From the NCBI RefSeq assembly GCF_004570845.1, contig NZ_SPQZ01000002.1:124001-188000 (forward strand): DNA of 64,000 nucleotides, in the 5' to 3' direction. Made by a program: the position numbers and the translations under genes. The stretch comes from Orlajensenia leifsoniae (GTDB taxonomy: Bacteria > Actinomycetota > Actinomycetes > Actinomycetales > Microbacteriaceae). Under the pieces are notes generated by a model. That model was not told the origin of the DNA. It did no database searches and was given only the letters and a program-made list of their open reading frames with translations. Position 1 is the stretch's first letter. Every line of letters begins with the position of its first letter. Below, piece by piece: positions 8,279-15,833 of this stretch.

Positions 8279-8389
8279 TCAGCCCTGGTAGCCCGACTTC
8301 ACCATGGCGACGATGGCCGCGACGAGTCCGACTCCGCCGACGAGGCCGATCAGTCCGACAACGGACCAGAGGATCACTTCAGCCGACAT
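8279..8389 (-). CDS. Small single-span membrane protein
   Basis: A 36-residue frame whose middle, from about residue 5 to 32 (ILWSVVGLIGLVGGVGLVAAIVAMV), is one hydrophobic glycine-rich helix, ending KSGYQG. The ATG at 8389 is preceded by GGAGAG at 6 nt, which favours it over an in-frame ATG at 8401. It is convergent with the MOSC gene (16 nt between stops) and divergent from the antiporter at 8531. No family recognised. The good ribosome binding site and coherent membrane helix support a real gene, but it is short. Confidence 0.55.
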   Translation of the reverse strand: MSAEVILWSVVGLIGLVGGVGLVAAIVAMVKSGYQG

Positions 8390-8530
8390 CAGGCTCTCCA
8401 TTTCATGCGGTGAGACTCCATTCTGGCCTGTCTCGGACAGCAGCACCAACCGGAGCATCGCTGTCGCTATCGTTGTCGGATGACTGCAACCGGCGCCTGC
8501 AGAACCACCCTGTCGGAACGGCACGCCTAG

Positions 8531-10177
8531 ATGGATACCGTGACGACAGTGGTCTGGGTCGTCGCCTTCGTGCTGGTCACCGTGACGGTGACGGGCTTCA
8601 CGGGGCGCATCGGCTGGTCGGCCCCCGTCGCCCTCGTGGCCGTCGGCGCCGTCGCCTCCTTCATCCCCGCGGTTCCCCGGGTCGAGATCGAGCCCGAGCT
8701 GGTGCTCTACGCCGTCATCCCGCCCCTGCTGTTCGCCGCGGCGATCCGCACGTCGTTCATCGACATCCGTGCCCGCGACGACAGCATCCTGGCGCTCTCC
8801 GTGGGCCTCGTGGCCTTCACCGTCGTCGTGGTCGGCTTCGCGACCTGGATGCTGGTTCCCGCCATCACGCTCGCCGCAGCGTTCGCCTTCGGCGCCGTCG
8901 TGGCCCCGACGGATGCCGTGGCCGTATCGGCCGTTGCCGGCCGCCTGAAGCTTCCCCGTCGCCTGGTGACGATCCTCGAGGGCGAGAGCCTGCTGAACGA
9001 CGCCACGGCCCTCGTCGCGCTGAACGCAGCGATCATGGCGATCCTCAGTGTCACGGTGCTGAACCCCTGGGCCATCGCCGGCAACTTCGTGCTCGCCGTG
9101 GTCGGCGGAGTCGGCGTCGGCCTCGGCATCGGCTGGGTGCTCTCCGAGGTGCGGAAGCGCCTGCGTGCGCCCGTGCTCGACACCAGCCTGTCGCTCATCA
9201 CCCCGTACCTCGCCTTCATCATCGCGCAGGCGATCGGGGGCTCCGGCGTTCTGGCGGTCGTCATCGCCGGCATCCTGCTCGGTTATCGCTCGCCCACAGT
9301 CCAGTCGGCCGAGGCACGCATCGCCGAGAGGCTCAACTGGAAGACGATCCAGTTCCTGCTCGAGAACGCCGTCTTCCTCTTCATCGGCCTGAACCTCGCC
9401 GGCATCGTCGAGGGCGCGTCGTCGGCGGGCCCCGGCATCTGGCCCACCATCGGCATCTGCCTCGCCATCCTCGTGACGCTCATCGTGTCGCGGTTCGCCT
9501 GGGTCTTCATGCTCACCTGGCTGTACAAGCACGGGCCGCAGTTCCTGCGCGCACGCCAGTGGAGCTGGCGCAATGCGACCGCCGTCTCGTCGGCCGGCAT
9601 CCGGGGCGTCGTCACGCTCATCGCCGTGTTCCTGCTCCCGCCCGAGACGCCGCAGCGCGAGTTCCTGCAGTTCCTCGCCTTCGTCGTGGTGGTCGGAACG
9701 CTGCTCGAGGGGCTGGCGCTGCCGCGGATCCTCAAGCTGCTGAAGCTTCCCGCCCCCGACTACAGCCAGGAGCACTCGGAGCGGATGCTGCTCATGGCCG
9801 AGGCCGAGGACGCCGGCGTGGCGAGGCTCGAGCAGGAGCGCACCGACGACGACGAGCTCGAGGTCATCGACAGGTTGCGCGCGAATGCGGCGTTCCTCGC
9901 CGAGGCGCTGCAGAACCCGCCGACGACCGGTGGGGAACCCCGCCCGGTCGCGTACACCCGGCTGCGTCGCGTGATGATAGAGGCGCAGCGCGAGGCCGTG
10001 CTCGCGGCCCGCCGCGAGGGGCGGTACCAGGAGGCCGCCGTGCTCTCAGTGCTCGCCGCGATCGACGCCGAGGAGACGGCGCTGCGCACCGCCGGCCCCA
10101 AGGTCAAGCCCACCGCGCTGCCGGTGACGCCTCCGAGGCGGATGCCGTCGAAGCGCCGCCGCCCAGCCCCCGAGTAG
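8531..10177 (+). CDS. Na+/H+ antiporter, CPA1 (NhaP/NHE) family
   Basis: A 548-residue cation/proton antiporter. About twelve membrane spans fill the first 420 residues. The ion-site motif FGAVVAPTDAVAV (about 122-134) and EGESLLNDATALV (about 152-164) are diagnostic of CPA1 exchangers, with the transport aspartates in PTD and ND. The remaining 130 residues are a charged cytoplasmic tail with QEHSERMLLMAEAED, like bacterial Na+/H+ antiporter C-termini. It expels Na+ or K+ in exchange for H+, giving pH and salt control. It is followed after 9 nt by the polymerase gene. Confidence 0.92.
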   Translation: MDTVTTVVWVVAFVLVTVTVTGFTGRIGWSAPVALVAVGAVASFIPAVPRVEIEPELVLYAVIPPLLFAAAIRTSFIDIRARDDSILALSVGLVAFTVVVVGFATWMLVPAITLAAAFAFGAVVAPTDAVAVSAVAGRLKLPRRLVTILEGESLLNDATALVALNAAIMAILSVTVLNPWAIAGNFVLAVVGGVGVGLGIGWVLSEVRKRLRAPVLDTSLSLITPYLAFIIAQAIGGSGVLAVVIAGILLGYRSPTVQSAEARIAERLNWKTIQFLLENAVFLFIGLNLAGIVEGASSAGPGIWPTIGICLAILVTLIVSRFAWVFMLTWLYKHGPQFLRARQWSWRNATAVSSAGIRGVVTLIAVFLLPPETPQREFLQFLAFVVVVGTLLEGLALPRILKLLKLPAPDYSQEHSERMLLMAEAEDAGVARLEQERTDDDELEVIDRLRANAAFLAEALQNPPTTGGEPRPVAYTRLRRVMIEAQREAVLAARREGRYQEAAVLSVLAAIDAEETALRTAGPKVKPTALPVTPPRRMPSKRRRPAPE

Positions 10178-10186
10178 GTTGGTGCC

Positions 10187-11218
10187 ATGGCGAGCGAAGC
10201 GACGATGCTGACCGTACCCGGGCCCCACGGCGACCGGGAGGTGCGCATCTCCAGTCCGAGCAGGGTGGTCTTCCCCGAGCCCGGCATCACCAAGCTCGAT
10301 CTCGCGCAGTACATCGTGGACGTCGGCGACGCCTTCGTGGCGGCGAACGGTGACAGGCCCGTGTCACTGCAGCGTTTCGGCGACGGCATCGACGGCGATC
10401 AGTTCTTCTCGAAGAACCCGCCCAAGGGTGCTCCCGACTACGTGCGCTCGGTGCCCGTGGTCTATCCGAGCGCCCGGTCCCATCCGCAGCTCGTCATCGA
10501 CGAACCGGCCGTCGCCGTCTGGGCCGTGCAGATGAACACCATCGTCTTCCACCCGTGGGCATCGCGCGCCGGAGACTCCGACAACCCCGACGAACTGCGC
10601 ATCGACCTCGACCCGCAGCCCGGAACCGACTTCGCCGACGCCAAGGCAGCCGCCGTCGAGTTGCGTTCAGTGCTCGCCGACGCGGGGCTCACGGCCTTCA
10701 TCAAGACCTCGGGCAACCGCGGCCTGCACGTCTTCGCCCCGATCGAGCCCACGCACGAGTTCCTCGAGGTTCGGCACGCCGTGATCGCCGCCGCCCGCGA
10801 ACTGGAGCGACGCATGCCGGATGCCGTGACGACGGCGTGGTGGAAGGAGGAGCGCGGCGAGCGCATCTTCGTCGACTTCAACCAGGCAAATCGCGACCGC
10901 ACCATGGCCGGCGCCTACAGTCCCCGAGCCCTCGCCCACGCTCCGGTCTCCTGCCCGATCACGTGGGACGAGCTTGCGGATGCCGATCCGCGCGACTTCA
11001 CCGTGCTGACGGTCCCGGAGCGCCTGCGCACCGTCGGCGACCCGTGGGCGGCACTGCACGACGAGCCCGGCCAGATCGACACCCTGCTGGAGTGGTGGGA
11101 CCGCGACCTGGCGAACGGCCTCGGCGAGCTGCCGTTCCCGCCCGACTTCCCGAAGATGCCGGGGGAGCCGCCGCGCGTGCAGCCGAGCCGCGCGAAGAAG
11201 GAACCCACGGCCGAGTAA
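10187..11218 (+). CDS. Stand-alone LigD-type DNA polymerase/primase (AEP) domain protein
   Basis: A 343-residue archaeo-eukaryotic primase-superfamily polymerase of the LigD type. The metal ligands read DLD (Asp140, Asp142) in RIDLDPQPG and Asp230 in FVDFNQ; the triphosphate-binding patch is IKTSGNRGLHVF (172-183). The fold normally fills gaps and adds ribonucleotides at double-strand ends. Here it is a separate protein without the ligase or phosphoesterase domains; a matching ATP-dependent ligase is encoded convergently at 11390. No Ku gene is visible. Such stand-alone proteins (PolD type) may serve excision repair or NHEJ. Confidence 0.9.
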   Translation: MASEATMLTVPGPHGDREVRISSPSRVVFPEPGITKLDLAQYIVDVGDAFVAANGDRPVSLQRFGDGIDGDQFFSKNPPKGAPDYVRSVPVVYPSARSHPQLVIDEPAVAVWAVQMNTIVFHPWASRAGDSDNPDELRIDLDPQPGTDFADAKAAAVELRSVLADAGLTAFIKTSGNRGLHVFAPIEPTHEFLEVRHAVIAAARELERRMPDAVTTAWWKEERGERIFVDFNQANRDRTMAGAYSPRALAHAPVSCPITWDELADADPRDFTVLTVPERLRTVGDPWAALHDEPGQIDTLLEWWDRDLANGLGELPFPPDFPKMPGEPPRVQPSRAKKEPTAE

Positions 11219-11221
11219 GCC

Positions 11222-11375
11222 CGTCCCGCTGGCAGAGGGAGCGACGAAGTCGCCCCCGAAGCCGAGGGTGCTGGGCGCCGGTCAGTGCGCTTCGGGGCGC
11301 TCGCTTCGCTCCCGTCCCTCTGCGGGCGGGGGGAGGGCGCTCGCTTCGCTCCCGTCCCTCTGCGGGCGGAAGAGG
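11222..11375. repeat. Imperfect palindrome with a duplicated 34-bp arm
   Basis: Between the convergent polymerase and ligase genes lies a long imperfect inverted repeat. A left arm (CCGCTGGCAGAGGGAGCG, from about 11226) pairs with a right arm ending CCCTCTGCGGGCGG. The right arm is duplicated: a 34-bp sequence at 11296-11329 recurs exactly at 11336-11369, a 40-bp period. The same left-arm sequence recurs at 58225-58250. It may end both converging transcripts. No open frame here is convincing. Confidence 0.7.
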
Positions 11376-11389
11376 GGCGTGCGCGTGCG

Positions 11390-12451
11390 CTACTCCAGCA
11401 CCTTGCTCAGGTCGTAGGCCGCCGGGATCTCGAGCTGCTCGAAGGTGCACGACCTCGCATCCCGGTCGGGTCGCCAGCGGGCGAACTGCACCGTGTGCCG
11501 GAAGCGCGAGCCCTCCATCTGGTCGTAGCGCACCTCCATCACACGAGTCGGCTCGAGCTTCACGAACGACACGTCCTTGCTGCCGGAGAACCGGCTGCGG
11601 TCGGTCTCACCGGTCACGGCGGCGCCGTCCTCGTCTCGCACGACGAGAGGCGCGAGCTCCTCCACCAGCTCGAGCCGCCGCGCGTCGGAGAACGCCGACG
11701 CCCCGCCCACGCCTCGCAGTTCGCCACTCTCGTCGTAGAGCCCGAGCAGGAGCGATCCGACTCCGTTGCCGCTCTTGTGCACGCGATACCCGAGCACCAC
11801 GACGTCGGCCGTCCGGTGGTGCTTGATCTTCAGCATCACGCGCTTGCCCGGCGCATAGGAGGCCGCCAACGGCTTCGCCACGACCCCGTCGAGGCCGGCT
11901 CCCTCGAACTCGACGAGCCACTCGCGGGCGAGGGCGGCATCCGTCGTCGTCCTCGTGATGGTCAGGGGTGCCGCGAAACCCTGCGCCAACGCCTCGAGTG
12001 CTGCGCGGCGCTCCGAGAACGGTCGCTCCAGCAGCGACTCGTCGCCGAGGGCCAGCAGGTCGAACGCCACGAACATCGCCGGAGTCTCGACGGACAGTTT
12101 CGCGACCCTGCTCGCGGCGGGATGGATGCGCTGCGACAGCGCCTCCCAGTCGAGCCTCTCGCCGCCGGTGGATCCGCGCGATGACGCGCGCACCATGATC
12201 TCGCCGTCCAGCACCGTCGGCTGCGTCAGCTGGGCGGTGAACGCCTCGACCAGCTCGGGGAAGTAGCGCGTGAGCATCTTCGAGCCGCGGCTGCCGATCT
12301 CCACGGTCTCGCCGTCGAAGTAGATGACGGCCCGGAAGCCGTCCCACTTCGGTTCGTAGAGCAGGCCTCCGGCGACGCTGTCGGCATCGGGCACGCTGTC
12401 GAGCGCCTTCGCGAGCATGGGGGAGATGGGCGACGTCGCCGAGGGTTCCAT
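11390..12451 (-). CDS. ATP-dependent DNA ligase, LigC/LigD type
   Basis: A 353-residue ATP-dependent ligase. The adenylation motif is EPKWDGFR with the AMP-accepting Lys35. Further nucleotidyltransferase motifs are IGSRG, LDGEI, FVAFDLL, EGAGLDGVVAK and MLKIKHHRT. A C-terminal OB-fold (roughly 215-340) follows. It corresponds to the ligase domain of LigD or to stand-alone LigC. Convergent with the LigD-type polymerase gene, and probably functions with it in end joining or base excision repair. ATG 12451 has only a weak AGGA upstream. The open frame extends further upstream but overlaps the divergent epoxide hydrolase. Confidence 0.9.
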   Translation of the reverse strand: MEPSATSPISPMLAKALDSVPDADSVAGGLLYEPKWDGFRAVIYFDGETVEIGSRGSKMLTRYFPELVEAFTAQLTQPTVLDGEIMVRASSRGSTGGERLDWEALSQRIHPAASRVAKLSVETPAMFVAFDLLALGDESLLERPFSERRAALEALAQGFAAPLTITRTTTDAALAREWLVEFEGAGLDGVVAKPLAASYAPGKRVMLKIKHHRTADVVVLGYRVHKSGNGVGSLLLGLYDESGELRGVGGASAFSDARRLELVEELAPLVVRDEDGAAVTGETDRSRFSGSKDVSFVKLEPTRVMEVRYDQMEGSRFRHTVQFARWRPDRDARSCTFEQLEIPAAYDLSKVLE

Positions 12452-12496
12452 GCGTCGATCCTGCCCGACCCGGCGGCTTTCTGCGACAGTGGAGGG

Positions 12497-13615
12497 ATGA
12501 CTTCCACCGCGTTCATGATCGCCGTGCCCGACGACACGCTCGACGACCTGCGGATGCGGCTGCGCAACACCCGCTTCACGACTCCGAGTCGCGCCGAATT
12601 CTGGGGTGCCGGCGTCGACCCCGGCTACCTCGCGTCGCTCGTCGCAGGGTGGGCGGACTGGCTCGATTCCGACTGGCGCTCCGTCGAGAGCCGCCTCAAC
12701 GCACTCGACCACCGCCTCATCGATGTCGACGGCACCAGCATCCACATCGTGCGCGCGACCTCCGGACCCGTCGACGGCGAACGGATGCCGCTTCTCCTGA
12801 TGCACGGCTGGCCGAGCAGCTTCGTCGAGATGCTCGCACTGGTCGAGGAGTTCCAGGCAGCGGGCGCCCCGTTCGAGATCGTCGTTCCGTCGATGCCGGG
12901 CTTCCTGTTCAGTGAGCTGCCCGAGGGGCCGCTCACCCGGGAGGCCATGGCCGACGTCATGCACGCGCTCATGACCGAGGAGCTCGGCTTCGAGCGCTAC
13001 GGGGTGTTCGGGGGAGACATCGGCGGCACCGTCGCGGCCTGGCTCGCTGCGAAGCATCCGGAGTCCGTCACCGGCCTCTACATGATCCACCCGCCGTTCC
13101 CAGCCGAGTTCGAGGCACCGCTCACCGACGCGGAGCACGAGTTCCTCGAGTCCGAGGCCGAGTTCGACCAGTCGGACGGCGGCTACAGCGCCATCATGAT
13201 CACGCGTCCTGACACCATCGGAGCCGCCGTCGCCGACTCACCGGCCGGCCTCCTCGCCTGGATCATCGACAAGTACCGCGACTGGAGCGACTGCGGCGGC
13301 GATCTCGAGACGCGCTTCGATCGCGAGACCCTGTTCACCATCGGAACCCTCTACTGGGCCACGGAGTCCATCGGAACCTCGTTCCGCCAATACGTCGACT
13401 ACGACGCGAACCGGCCCCGGCCCGACATCACGGTGCCGGCAGGCTTCACCGTGAGCGCCGAGCCCGGCATCCGTGAGATGCCGCGCAGCATCGCCGACAG
13501 GTCGTGCTCCGACATCCGCGTCTGGCACGAACCGTCCGTCGGCGGGCACTTCCTCGCCCATGAGGAACCGAAGCTGCTCGGGGGCCATCTCACAGCCTTC
13601 TTCGCGAGTATCTGA
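12497..13615 (+). CDS. Epoxide hydrolase family protein
   Basis: A 372-residue alpha/beta hydrolase with the N-terminal epoxide hydrolase (EHN) segment (FMIAVPDDTLDDLRMRLRNT) seen in microsomal-type enzymes. The oxyanion motif is HGWPSS (103-108), the nucleophile Asp174 lies in FGGDIGG, and the general base is His351 in GGHF. It hydrolyses epoxides to diols; the substrate is unknown. The ATG at 12497 directly abuts GGAGGG, so spacing is too short for normal initiation; a leaderless transcript or a start at Met7 is possible. The next gene starts 2 nt after its stop. Confidence 0.87.
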   Translation: MTSTAFMIAVPDDTLDDLRMRLRNTRFTTPSRAEFWGAGVDPGYLASLVAGWADWLDSDWRSVESRLNALDHRLIDVDGTSIHIVRATSGPVDGERMPLLLMHGWPSSFVEMLALVEEFQAAGAPFEIVVPSMPGFLFSELPEGPLTREAMADVMHALMTEELGFERYGVFGGDIGGTVAAWLAAKHPESVTGLYMIHPPFPAEFEAPLTDAEHEFLESEAEFDQSDGGYSAIMITRPDTIGAAVADSPAGLLAWIIDKYRDWSDCGGDLETRFDRETLFTIGTLYWATESIGTSFRQYVDYDANRPRPDITVPAGFTVSAEPGIREMPRSIADRSCSDIRVWHEPSVGGHFLAHEEPKLLGGHLTAFFASI

Positions 13616-13617
13616 CG

Positions 13618-14463
13618 ATGACGACGGATGCGACCGAGGCGCTCATGACAGGATCCGAACGATTCGACGTGCGCGAGTTCGCCCGCACCGCCGTCGGCAC
13701 GCACCGCGATCGCCTCGACATCGCCGCCCTCGCCGCCCAGCCCCTTCCGGGCGACGCGCTTCGGGCCGTGAGGGTGCTGCGCGACCTCGAGGCCGCCACC
13801 ATGGACCGGCTGCGGAACGTCCTCGTCACAGCCACCCACAAGGACGCCCGAGTCACGGCGTTCCTGGTGAGCTGGGCGTTCGAGAAGTTCTGGATCGCCG
13901 ACGCCCTCACCGCCGTCATCGAGGCTCAACCCGAGGCGCACCGCGCTGCCGTCGAGACGACGCCGGTGACGGATGCCGCCACCTCGCGCGGCCGGGCGGA
14001 CCGGCGCGCCCGCCGCGGGCCCGTGCGCCGCTCGGTGTCGGGCTTCCTCGCCGGCGAGTCGATCGTGGCGGTGCACGTGACCAGCGGACTCGTCGACGAC
14101 TGGATGCTGCGGGCGAGCTACGAGCGTGTGATCGAGGTGAGTGAGAACGCCGAGGTCGCCCGCGCCCTGGGCGAGGTGCTCGAACTCAAGGCCCGCCACT
14201 CGCGCTTCTTCGAGGAGGAGGCTGTGCACCGCCTGCTCAAGAGCCCACGCGCCGTGCGGCTCACCCGTCGGGAGCTCCGCCGAGACGTGCTGCCGCTCGG
14301 GGCGGTCACGCTGTCCCCGGGCGACCGAGCCTTCTTCACGCGCTTCTCCTTCGCCGGCGACATCGGGCCGATGCGGGCGCAGAGGGTCGCGTCGTGCGTC
14401 GCCGACCTGCCCGGCATGGACGACGGCACGATCAGAGCCGTGCAGCTGCGACTCGCAGCCTGA
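13618..14463 (+). CDS. Ferritin-like protein paralogue with degenerate diiron site
   Basis: A 281-residue protein that aligns along its length with the next gene product: LPGDALR, AVHVTSG, LELKARHSRFF and LPGMDDGTIRAVQL match LPEDSLR, AVHMSWG, AKQEARHVAFY and MPGLGGLTIVQ. The partner has all six carboxylate/His ligands of a ferritin-like diiron centre. Here Glu58 and His194 remain, but the other positions are Lys90, Ile93, Asp161 and Lys191. It probably does not bind iron normally and may be a structural or regulatory partner. It begins 2 nt after the epoxide hydrolase; an ATG at 13645 is an alternative start. Confidence 0.7.
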   Translation: MTTDATEALMTGSERFDVREFARTAVGTHRDRLDIAALAAQPLPGDALRAVRVLRDLEAATMDRLRNVLVTATHKDARVTAFLVSWAFEKFWIADALTAVIEAQPEAHRAAVETTPVTDAATSRGRADRRARRGPVRRSVSGFLAGESIVAVHVTSGLVDDWMLRASYERVIEVSENAEVARALGEVLELKARHSRFFEEEAVHRLLKSPRAVRLTRRELRRDVLPLGAVTLSPGDRAFFTRFSFAGDIGPMRAQRVASCVADLPGMDDGTIRAVQLRLAA

Positions 14464-14504
14464 GCACGCGCGTGCTTGGATGATCAGCGGAACGAGGGAG
14501 CACA

Positions 14505-15299
14505 GTGGCATTCGACATCGACACGTACACCGCGACGAGCGTGAGCGTGAACTGGGACGACCTCGACCTCGAGGTCTTCCGCGAGCATCCGTTGCCTGAG
14601 GACTCGCTGCGGACCCTCCGCTACATGGCTGACGTCGAGTATCACACCGTCTGCTACACCCGTGATCTGCTCACCACGCCGTCGCACCGCGAGGCCGATG
14701 TGAGCTCGTTCATGACCATGTGGAACCGCGAGGAGTTCTGGCACGGCGAGGCTCTCGCCGCCGTGCTCGCGATGCACGACATCACCGTCGACTTCGATCA
14801 GCTGAAGGCCAACCGGCTGAAGCTCGGCTGGAAGGACCGACTCGACCCCATCAAGCAGTCGGTGCTCGGCTCGCTCGTGGGCGAGGACTTCGTGGCCGTG
14901 CACATGTCGTGGGGCGCGGCCAACGAGTGGTCGGCCATCACCGCCTACAACCGCATGGCCGAGCTCGAGCAGGATCCCGTGCTCGCCGAACTGCTGCGCC
15001 GCATCGCGAAGCAGGAGGCGCGACACGTCGCCTTCTACACCTCGCAGGCGCGCGAACGGCTGGCGAAGAGCACCAAGGCTCAGAAGATCACGCGATTCGC
15101 GCTGAGCAGGTTCTGGGCGCCGGTCGGCTCCAGCATCATGGAGCGTTCGGATGTGCAGCACGTCATGAACCACCTCATGAGCGGACCCGACGGACGCAAG
15201 GCCGCCAGGAAGGTCGACGATTCGATCAGCGGGATGCCCGGACTCGGCGGCCTCACGATCGTGCAGGACGCTCTCGACGAGCTGGGCGTCCCGGCCTGA
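14505..15299 (+). CDS. Ferritin-like diiron protein
   Basis: A 264-residue mainly helical protein with the ligand pattern of ferritin-like diiron proteins: Glu45, the ExxH pair Glu77/His80 in EEFWH, Glu141, and the second ExxH pair Glu171/His174 in EARH. Such proteins include desaturases, oxygenases and oxidases; which reaction this one performs cannot be read. The GTG at 14505 has GAGGGAG 5-6 nt upstream. It lies 41 nt after its degenerate paralogue, so the two were probably made by tandem duplication and are expressed together. No signal peptide. Confidence 0.75.
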   Translation: MAFDIDTYTATSVSVNWDDLDLEVFREHPLPEDSLRTLRYMADVEYHTVCYTRDLLTTPSHREADVSSFMTMWNREEFWHGEALAAVLAMHDITVDFDQLKANRLKLGWKDRLDPIKQSVLGSLVGEDFVAVHMSWGAANEWSAITAYNRMAELEQDPVLAELLRRIAKQEARHVAFYTSQARERLAKSTKAQKITRFALSRFWAPVGSSIMERSDVQHVMNHLMSGPDGRKAARKVDDSISGMPGLGGLTIVQDALDELGVPA

Positions 15300-15314
15300 T
15301 CCGAGCGCCGCGCG

Positions 15315-15719
15315 TCAGACTGCGTCGACGTAGAGCCAGGCGCCGCGCTCGCGCACGAAGGTGCTGTTCTCGTGTTGGACGTGGGCGACGCCGCCGTGCT
15401 TCGAGCGCGCGGTGAACTCCACGGTGCCGGTCGTGTCGAACGGACCGCCCCCGGTGGTCCCGGCGATCTCGAGGCGGAACCAGCGCACGGTCGGATCGAG
15501 CTCGAGGTCTGCCGGTCGGGTCGACGGATGCCAGGTGCGCAACAGATAGGCCACGTCACCCAGCACGTAGGCCGAATAGCGCGAGCGCATGAGCTGCACT
15601 GCCGTGGGTGCGAGGGCTTCTCCGCTGTGGAACCTTCCGCAGCAGGAGCCGTAGGTCTCGCCACTCAGGCAGGGGCAGCGGCTGTCGTCGCTCAGGACGG
15701 GGAAGGCGGCGTCGGTCAC
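15315..15719 (-). CDS. YchJ family SEC-C motif protein
   Basis: A 134-residue protein of the YchJ (UPF0225) family. The N-terminal SEC-C zinc motif CPCLSGETYGSCCG (about residues 15-28) is followed by the conserved APTAVQLMRSRYSAYVLGDVAYLLRTWHPSTRP and a C-terminal beta domain of the NTF2 type with FTARSK and F-RERGAWLYVDA. The SEC-C motif binds zinc and often mediates protein contact; the cellular role of YchJ is not established. The GTG at 15719 has AGGA 7 nt upstream. Convergent with the ferritin-like gene (15 nt between stops). Confidence 0.9.
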   Translation of the reverse strand: MTDAAFPVLSDDSRCPCLSGETYGSCCGRFHSGEALAPTAVQLMRSRYSAYVLGDVAYLLRTWHPSTRPADLELDPTVRWFRLEIAGTTGGGPFDTTGTVEFTARSKHGGVAHVQHENSTFVRERGAWLYVDAV

Positions 15720-15740
15720 GAGTCGATCCTGTCATCTGGG

Positions 15741-15831
15741 CGCTTCGACCGCGGACTGCGTCCGGGCCTCAGCGAGCGGGTCCAGCATGATCCGCTCGCT
15801 GAGGGCCGAGCGGAGCGACCGCCCGAAGCGC
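15741..15831. repeat. Composite palindromic repeat, most complete copy
   Basis: A 91-bp palindromic element in the gap between ychJ and the luciferase-like gene. The core is a 13-bp inverted repeat (15767-15779 with 15792-15804). The outer ends CGCTTCG (15741-15747) and CGAAGCG (15824-15830) also pair. The element recurs inverted at about 3-99, and in half copies at 2771-2788 and 58363-58405. It lies at the 3' end of the minus-strand gene that stops at 15834, so it may act as a terminator as well as a dispersed repeat. Confidence 0.7.
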
Positions 15832-15833
15832 GA

